The notes under the pieces are model-generated. The model had not been told where the DNA came from. It ran no database searches and saw only the letters and a list, made by a program, of their open reading frames with translations. A program made the position numbers and the translations under genes. Below, in pieces: positions 59,707 through 64,000 of a stretch of 64,000 bases of DNA. Origin of the DNA: Lacticaseibacillus suibinensis (GTDB lineage: Bacteria > Bacillota > Bacilli > Lactobacillales > Lactobacillaceae); assembly GCF_003946175.1 (NCBI RefSeq), contig NZ_RHOK01000006.1, positions 62,001 to 126,000 on the forward strand. Direction: 5' to 3'. Each line of letters begins with the position of its first letter. Positions within the stretch are counted from its first letter, which is position 1.

Positions 59707-60705
59707 TTACTTGGCCGCCACGCGCTTGTGGAACACGACATAGCTCCAAATGAAGTAGCCCAGTGCAATCGGCAACAAAATGCAGGTCACAACAGTCATA
59801 ATGGTCAGCGTCAACGGACTCGCCGAAGCATCCTGAATCAAGATGGAATGGGCCGGATTAGCCCCAATCATCACCCGCGGGAATAAGCCATTGAAAATCA
59901 ATGCCACGACCAAGGCCAACCCAGCGCCACTGCTGATAAAGGACAGCAGTTCGCGGTCCTTCACAGCACCGTAATGCGCTGCGACAGCGGCAACCACAAT
60001 CAAGATCACAATCAAAGTGGTAGACACCGGCCGCGCTTTAAAGAAATCGGTCATAAAGAAGACCAGCGCCGCAAACACCACTTCACCGGCATAAAGGACC
60101 CAAGCCAGTTTGGCGTTCAGCGCCCGCGCGCGTTGGCGCAATGGGCCTTCGGTTTTCAGGCGGATAAAGTTGAGGCCATGCATCAGGCACATCAGCACCA
60201 CGGCCACCCCACCAACAAGCGTCAGCAAGTTGACCTGGTTGCCAAAGGTCGCAAATACATTGCCCGCCTGGTCGATAGGGAGCGGCTGAATAATCGCGGT
60301 GAAAATCATGCCGAGGAAAAACGGCGGGATGATGCTGCCAAAGAACAGGGCCCACCGCCAGATGCTGCGGCCACGCGCGGTTTCCGCATGGGCGGCGAAT
60401 TCGAAAGCCACCCCGCGAATGATTAAGCCAACCAGCACAATGAAAAACAAGAGATAGAAACCAGAAAATAGGCTGGCGTACCACAGTGGATAAGAGGCAA
60501 ACATCGCCCCCCCTGCTGTAATCAGCCACACTTCATTGCCATCCCAATGCGGGCCGATGGTGCTGACCAGTTGGGTGCGTTCAGCTTCGTCATGGGCCAA
60601 CAGCCGCGTGGCCATCCCCACCCCAAAGTCGAAGCCGTCAAGGAAGAAGAAGCCGATAAACAGCACGGCGAGCAGTAAAAACCATAACAATTGCAAGGCT
60701 GTCAT
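59707..60705 (-). CDS. cydB: Cytochrome bd quinol oxidase subunit II
   Basis: Membrane partner of CydA. 332 residues with about nine helices. It starts MTALQLLWFLLLAVLFIGFF and contains DGFDFGVGMATRLL and GPHWDGNEVWLITAGGAMFA, both typical of CydB. Its ATG overlaps the cydA stop codon (ATGA), so translation is coupled. Needs haem, which lactobacilli usually take from outside. Confidence 0.95.
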   Translation of the reverse strand: MTALQLLWFLLLAVLFIGFFFLDGFDFGVGMATRLLAHDEAERTQLVSTIGPHWDGNEVWLITAGGAMFASYPLWYASLFSGFYLLFFIVLVGLIIRGVAFEFAAHAETARGRSIWRWALFFGSIIPPFFLGMIFTAIIQPLPIDQAGNVFATFGNQVNLLTLVGGVAVVLMCLMHGLNFIRLKTEGPLRQRARALNAKLAWVLYAGEVVFAALVFFMTDFFKARPVSTTLIVILIVVAAVAAHYGAVKDRELLSFISSGAGLALVVALIFNGLFPRVMIGANPAHSILIQDASASPLTLTIMTVVTCILLPIALGYFIWSYVVFHKRVAAK

Positions 60706-62123
60706 TTAGCAAACGCCTCCTTTGCAAAGGGATCGCTGGTACCGTAATCCGTATCCAGTGGTCCATCTGGTCCTTGCTTCAAGACTCGGCGGCAGTAGTA
60801 AATCATGACCCCACCCAGCATCGTGAATAACAGGAAGTAAACGATGTTGGTGATGAGTAGCTGCGGCACTGTCGTCGTTGGCGACACAGCGTCGGCAATG
60901 GTGTAGAGGCCATAGACAACCCATGGATAGCGACCCAGTTCGGTAATGAACCAGCCCGCCGTATTGATAATGAATGGCAACCACAGCGCCAACCCTAGTA
61001 GATAAAGCAACCAACGTTGATTGAGCAAAGTGTCCTTCTTCTTGCGGGAGAACCACAGCCCCAGCACGGCGAGCAGTGCCAGCAGCACCCCACCGCCAGC
61101 CATCACCCGAAATGACCAGAACAGGGTCTTGACTGGCACATAGTAATCCTTATCCTTGCCGTATTTTTTCTGCAGCTCAGCATTGACGGTGTCCATGCCT
61201 TTCACGCTGCCGTTTGCTTTATGGTAAGACAGCAAACTCAGCAAATACGGAATTTCGATATTACCTTTAACCGTATGCTTTTTGGTATCAATCAATTCCA
61301 CCAAGGTCCAAGCCGCCGGGTCGCCGGTATCCTTGTAAATGCCTTCGGTGGCGGCAAACTTCATCGGTTGGTCCTTGATGATGAATTGCGTCTGGGTGTC
61401 GCCCACGCCAATCGCGCCCACAACGGACACCAAGCCGACAATTAAGCCCACGCGCAGCGACTTTTGGAAAAAGTCAACGTCACGCTTTTTCAGCAGTTGC
61501 CAGGCCGCCATCCCGACCACCGCAAAGCTCGCCGTGGTGAAGGCGCCAAAAATGACATGTGGAAATTCGACCCACAGCTGCGGATTCAAGATCACCGCAC
61601 CAAAGTCCACCAGTTTCACCCGCCCCGTGGCCGGATTGATGGCAAACCCAGTGGGATGCTGCATGAACGAGTTCGCACTTAAAATCCAAATCGCACTCAG
61701 CGTCGTGCCGAGCCAGACGAACCAAATCAGCGCCGCATGGGCCGCTGGTTTGAACCGGTCCCAAGTAAACATCCACAGGCCGATGAAGGTAGATTCCATG
61801 AAGAACGCCAGCAGCGCTTCGATCGCCAGCGGCGCCCCGAAGATATCGCCCATGAACCGCGAATAATTCGACCAGTTCATCCCAAACTGAAATTCTTGGA
61901 TGATCCCGGTGACCACCCCAACAGCAAAACTCAAAAGAAAAATCCGGCCCCAGAACTTGGCCATTTTTAAATAGACTGCCTGCTTTTTGCGGACATACAG
62001 TGTCTCCATAATGGCAGTTAACAGCGCCATGCCGATGGAAAACGGCACGAAGAAGAAATGAAACACTGTGGTCATGGCAAATTGAAAGCGGGCAAGGTCG
62101 AGCACGGTTAAACCTGCAAGCAT
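60702..62123 (-). CDS. cydA: Cytochrome bd quinol oxidase subunit I
   Basis: Oxidises menaquinol and reduces O2 to water with haems b558, b595 and d. 473 residues. MLAGLTVLDLARFQFAMTTV and HFFFVPFSIGMALL give the N-terminal haem region, MNWSNYSRFMGDIFGAPLAIE the next helix, and a short Q-loop (EGIYKDTGD region) the quinol site. ATG 62123 follows AAGGAGG; an earlier start at 62147 lacks a site. First gene of cydA-cydB-cydD-cydC. Confidence 0.95.
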   Translation of the reverse strand: MLAGLTVLDLARFQFAMTTVFHFFFVPFSIGMALLTAIMETLYVRKKQAVYLKMAKFWGRIFLLSFAVGVVTGIIQEFQFGMNWSNYSRFMGDIFGAPLAIEALLAFFMESTFIGLWMFTWDRFKPAAHAALIWFVWLGTTLSAIWILSANSFMQHPTGFAINPATGRVKLVDFGAVILNPQLWVEFPHVIFGAFTTASFAVVGMAAWQLLKKRDVDFFQKSLRVGLIVGLVSVVGAIGVGDTQTQFIIKDQPMKFAATEGIYKDTGDPAAWTLVELIDTKKHTVKGNIEIPYLLSLLSYHKANGSVKGMDTVNAELQKKYGKDKDYYVPVKTLFWSFRVMAGGGVLLALLAVLGLWFSRKKKDTLLNQRWLLYLLGLALWLPFIINTAGWFITELGRYPWVVYGLYTIADAVSPTTTVPQLLITNIVYFLLFTMLGGVMIYYCRRVLKQGPDGPLDTDYGTSDPFAKEAFAK

Positions 62124-62154
62124 GCTTAAACCCCTCCTTGACTCCAATAATTAG

Positions 62155-62184
62155 CGCAATCGTTTTCACACTAATTATAGTATA
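62155..62184 (-). promoter_or_regulatory. cydA promoter region with a cre-like box
   Basis: Minus strand: -10 TATACT (62179-62184) with TATAAT overlapping just downstream; cre-like TGAAAACGATTGCG (62155-62168) matches the consensus at 12 of 14 positions. It lies after the -10, where CcpA would repress. Confidence 0.5.
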
Positions 62185-62218
62185 GCGCCAGGCTAGGGCA
62201 CGGCGGGCACCGGAACTG

Positions 62219-62253
62219 AAAAGAAACCTTTGCTAAATCTGGTTTTAGCAAAG
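62219..62253 (-). terminator. Terminator of the nucleoside phosphorylase gene
   Basis: Minus strand: CTTTGCTAAA, loop, TTTAGCAAAG then GTTTCTTTT. Confidence 0.85.
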
Positions 62254-62268
62254 ATTTCTTAGTGAAAA

Positions 62269-63576
62269 CTAGTTTTGAGGCAAGATTTTCTGAATCAGCG
62301 GCTGCTTAGCTGGCACCTGCTCGCCAATGGTGAACGCCGCTTGGACCTGCTTGGCCACCGCCGCCACGGTTGGCTGACTGGCGTGAATCATCGCCAGCGT
62401 TTCCCCTTCAGCCACTGGGGTGCCCACTTTCTTATGCAGCACCAGCCCCACGGCCAGATCTAAAGCATCATCCTTTTTGGCCCGGCCGCCGCCAAGCTGC
62501 ATCACAGCTAGACCAAGGGCATTGGTGTCAATCGCTGTGACATACCCCGCGGCAGTCGCAGTGACCGGAATTTTGTATTCGGCTTGCGGCAGCAACTGCG
62601 GGTTGTCTACCACGCTCGGATCGCCGCCTTGCGCCGCAATCAGTTGTTTGAACGCGGCCAAGGCCCGGCCGTCACGCAACGCATCTTCAGCCATGCCAAT
62701 GGCAGTTTCGAGATCTGGGGCTTTGCCGCCCAGCACCAGCATATGGGCGGCTTCGGTGATAGTCAGCGTCCGCACATCTTTGGGTCCGCGGTCTTTCAAA
62801 ATGGCAATGGATTCGGCAATTTCCAAGCTATTGCCAATGGTGACGCCAAGCGGTTGATTCATGTTGGTCAAAAGCGCCACGGCCTTCACCCCGGCCTGTT
62901 TGGCAATCGCCACCAAGGCGTGCGCTAGTTTCTCGGCCTGATCAGGCGTCTTCATGAAGGCGCCGTTGCCGACTTTAACATCAAAAACCAAGGCATTGGT
63001 GCCGCTAGCAATTTTTTTGCTCATAATCGAGCTGGCAATCAGCGGAATTGATTCCACCGTGGCAGTGACATCCCGCAAAGCGTAAATGCGGCGATCCGCC
63101 GGCGCCAAATCGCCGCTGGCCGACACAATCGCCTGCTTAATGCTTTTGACTTGGGCGCGAAAAGCGGCTTCGCTTAAGTTGACATTAAACCCAGGAATAC
63201 TTTCCAACTTGTCCAAGGTACCGCCAGTGTGGCCCAAGCCCCGGCCTGAAATCATTGGTACGGGCACGCCTAAGCAAGCCACCAGTGGCGTCAAGGGAAT
63301 GCTGATTTTATCGCCTACGCCACCGGTACTGTGCTTGTCGACTTTAATACCAGGAATCTCGCTGAGATCCAGGCGGTCGCCGGAATTGAGCATCGCAAAG
63401 GCCAGCGCTGCCTGTTCCTCATCGGTCATGCCTTGGAAGTAGGTCGCCATCAAAAAGGCGCTCATTTGATAATCCGGCACCTCCTGCTTGACATAGGCCG
63501 TAATCAGCCAATCAATTTCCTGCTTGGTTAAAGTGCCCCCGTCACGCTTTTTGGCAATTAAGTCCACCATCCGCAT
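62269..63576 (-). CDS. pdp: Pyrimidine-nucleoside phosphorylase
   Basis: Phosphorolysis of uridine, thymidine and deoxyuridine. 435 residues: KVDKHSTGGVGDKISIPLTP (phosphate loop), ISGRGLGHTGGTLDKLESIPG (substrate site), SIMSKKIASGTNALVFDVKV and a C-terminal domain with LGLAVMQLGGGRAKKDD. The start ATG (63576) follows GGGAT; an ATG at 63570 is also possible. An extended -10 TGG-TACAAT is seen upstream. It diverges from an adenosine deaminase gene, so the two may form a nucleoside-salvage pair. Confidence 0.94.
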   Translation of the reverse strand: MRMVDLIAKKRDGGTLTKQEIDWLITAYVKQEVPDYQMSAFLMATYFQGMTDEEQAALAFAMLNSGDRLDLSEIPGIKVDKHSTGGVGDKISIPLTPLVACLGVPVPMISGRGLGHTGGTLDKLESIPGFNVNLSEAAFRAQVKSIKQAIVSASGDLAPADRRIYALRDVTATVESIPLIASSIMSKKIASGTNALVFDVKVGNGAFMKTPDQAEKLAHALVAIAKQAGVKAVALLTNMNQPLGVTIGNSLEIAESIAILKDRGPKDVRTLTITEAAHMLVLGGKAPDLETAIGMAEDALRDGRALAAFKQLIAAQGGDPSVVDNPQLLPQAEYKIPVTATAAGYVTAIDTNALGLAVMQLGGGRAKKDDALDLAVGLVLHKKVGTPVAEGETLAMIHASQPTVAAVAKQVQAAFTIGEQVPAKQPLIQKILPQN

Positions 63577-63693
63577 TACAATCCCAGCTTTCTATATGTT
63601 CTGTCTTCATTGTACCAGAATATGTAGCGCTTTCCCGGTCCAAAGCGAATCGATGTGCTACACTCAAAGCAGAAGACTAAAGGAGCGATGCGC

Positions 63694-64000
63694 ATGGATG
63701 AACAGACACTGCACCAGTTAGGCAAAGTTGAATTACATTGCCACTTGGATGGTTCATTGAGTTTGGAAATGATCAGAAAGCTCGCTGCCCGCATCAACTT
63801 AACCCTGCCAGACAGCGATGAGGCGTTGCGGAAGCTCGTCACCGCGCCGCCTGATGCCACCGACCTGATGGACTATCTCAAGCCTTTCGATTTCATCCGG
63901 CCGCTGCTCCAAACCAAAGAAGCCTTGAGCATGGCCGCCTATGATGTCGTGGCCCAAGCCGCTGCCGAAAACGTCCGGTACATTGAAGTGCGCTTCGCGC
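63694..64000 (+). CDS. add: Adenosine deaminase, N-terminal part (runs off window)
   Basis: Converts adenosine to inosine. The first 102 codons contain the zinc ligands in [13 protein letters not shown] (HxH, residues about 15-17) and [10 protein letters not shown], with VRYIEVRFA at the window end. ATG 63694 is 8 nt from AAGGAG; an ATG 6 bp earlier is too close. The -10-like TACACT lies upstream. The gene continues to the right. Confidence 0.9.
   Translation, partial: MDEQTLHQLGKVELHCHLDGSLSLEMIRKLAARINLTLPDSDEALRKLVTAPPDATDLMDYLKPFDFIRPLLQTKEALSMAAYDVVAQAAAENVRYIEVRFA

Noticed and set aside
63607-63640. cre box near the pdp/add divergent region (GGAAAGCGCTACAT)
   Set aside because: One base is missing relative to the consensus spacing and several key positions fail.

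Overview
The window reads as chromosome of a low-G+C-phylum lactic acid bacterium with an unusually G+C-rich genome, most like Lacticaseibacillus or a close relative. Grounds: strong Shine-Dalgarno sites before nearly every gene, a tyrosine T-box, near-consensus CcpA (cre) boxes, a CIRCE/HrcA box, pyruvate oxidase, cellobiose-type PTS permeases, class III fructose bisphosphatase, ClpL, and a cytochrome bd/menaquinone remnant of respiration. The species is an inference.

Layout. 1-2 kb: 5' end of tyrS with its T-box, an ArsR-type regulator and apbE. 2-15 kb: glycogen metabolism, split into glgCD and glgB-glgA-glgP-GH13 hydrolase by a 6-phospho-beta-glucosidase/GntR pair that lies between inverted copies of a structured repeat. 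15-24 kb: YitT-type membrane protein, fbp, pyruvate oxidase with a perfect cre box, a secreted DUF915 hydrolase, and HrcA-controlled clpL. 24-28.8 kb: an aromatic amino acid ABC transporter with two binding proteins, each behind its own leader peptide and attenuator. 28.8-42.3 kb: amino-sugar and beta-glucoside catabolism (kdgK, dgaF, dgaE, deacetylase-like metallohydrolase, mupG, two PTS EIIC permeases, a second 6-phospho-beta-glucosidase, GntR and RpiR regulators). 42.4-51.5 kb: polysaccharide deacetylase, efp behind a Pro-Pro-Pro leader ORF, gpmA, AI-2E-type exporter, sortase, MFS pump, sfsA and usp. 51.6-52.1 kb: a long structured noncoding transcription unit. 52-62 kb: metallophosphoesterase, menA, polyprenyl diphosphate synthase, a double GNAT protein and cydAB plus the two CydDC ABC subunits. 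62-64 kb: pyrimidine-nucleoside phosphorylase and the start of adenosine deaminase.

The most unusual content is regulatory RNA. (1) Two paralogous 19-codon leader peptides, one with Phe at positions 13, 14, 17 and 18 and the other with Tyr at the same positions, each followed by a chain of mutually exclusive pairings that ends in an intrinsic terminator: ribosome-mediated attenuation in a Firmicute, with swapped amino acid specificity. (2) A leader ORF upstream of efp that encodes Pro-Pro-Pro-Trp, the kind of sequence whose translation needs EF-P, which suggests autoregulation. (3) Six copies of a roughly 215-240 bp intergenic element that folds as a long closing stem around three hairpins, with stem sequences that differ between copies yet still pair. 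(4) A noncoding transcription unit of about 445 nt with near-consensus promoter, a 5'-3' closing stem and a terminator.
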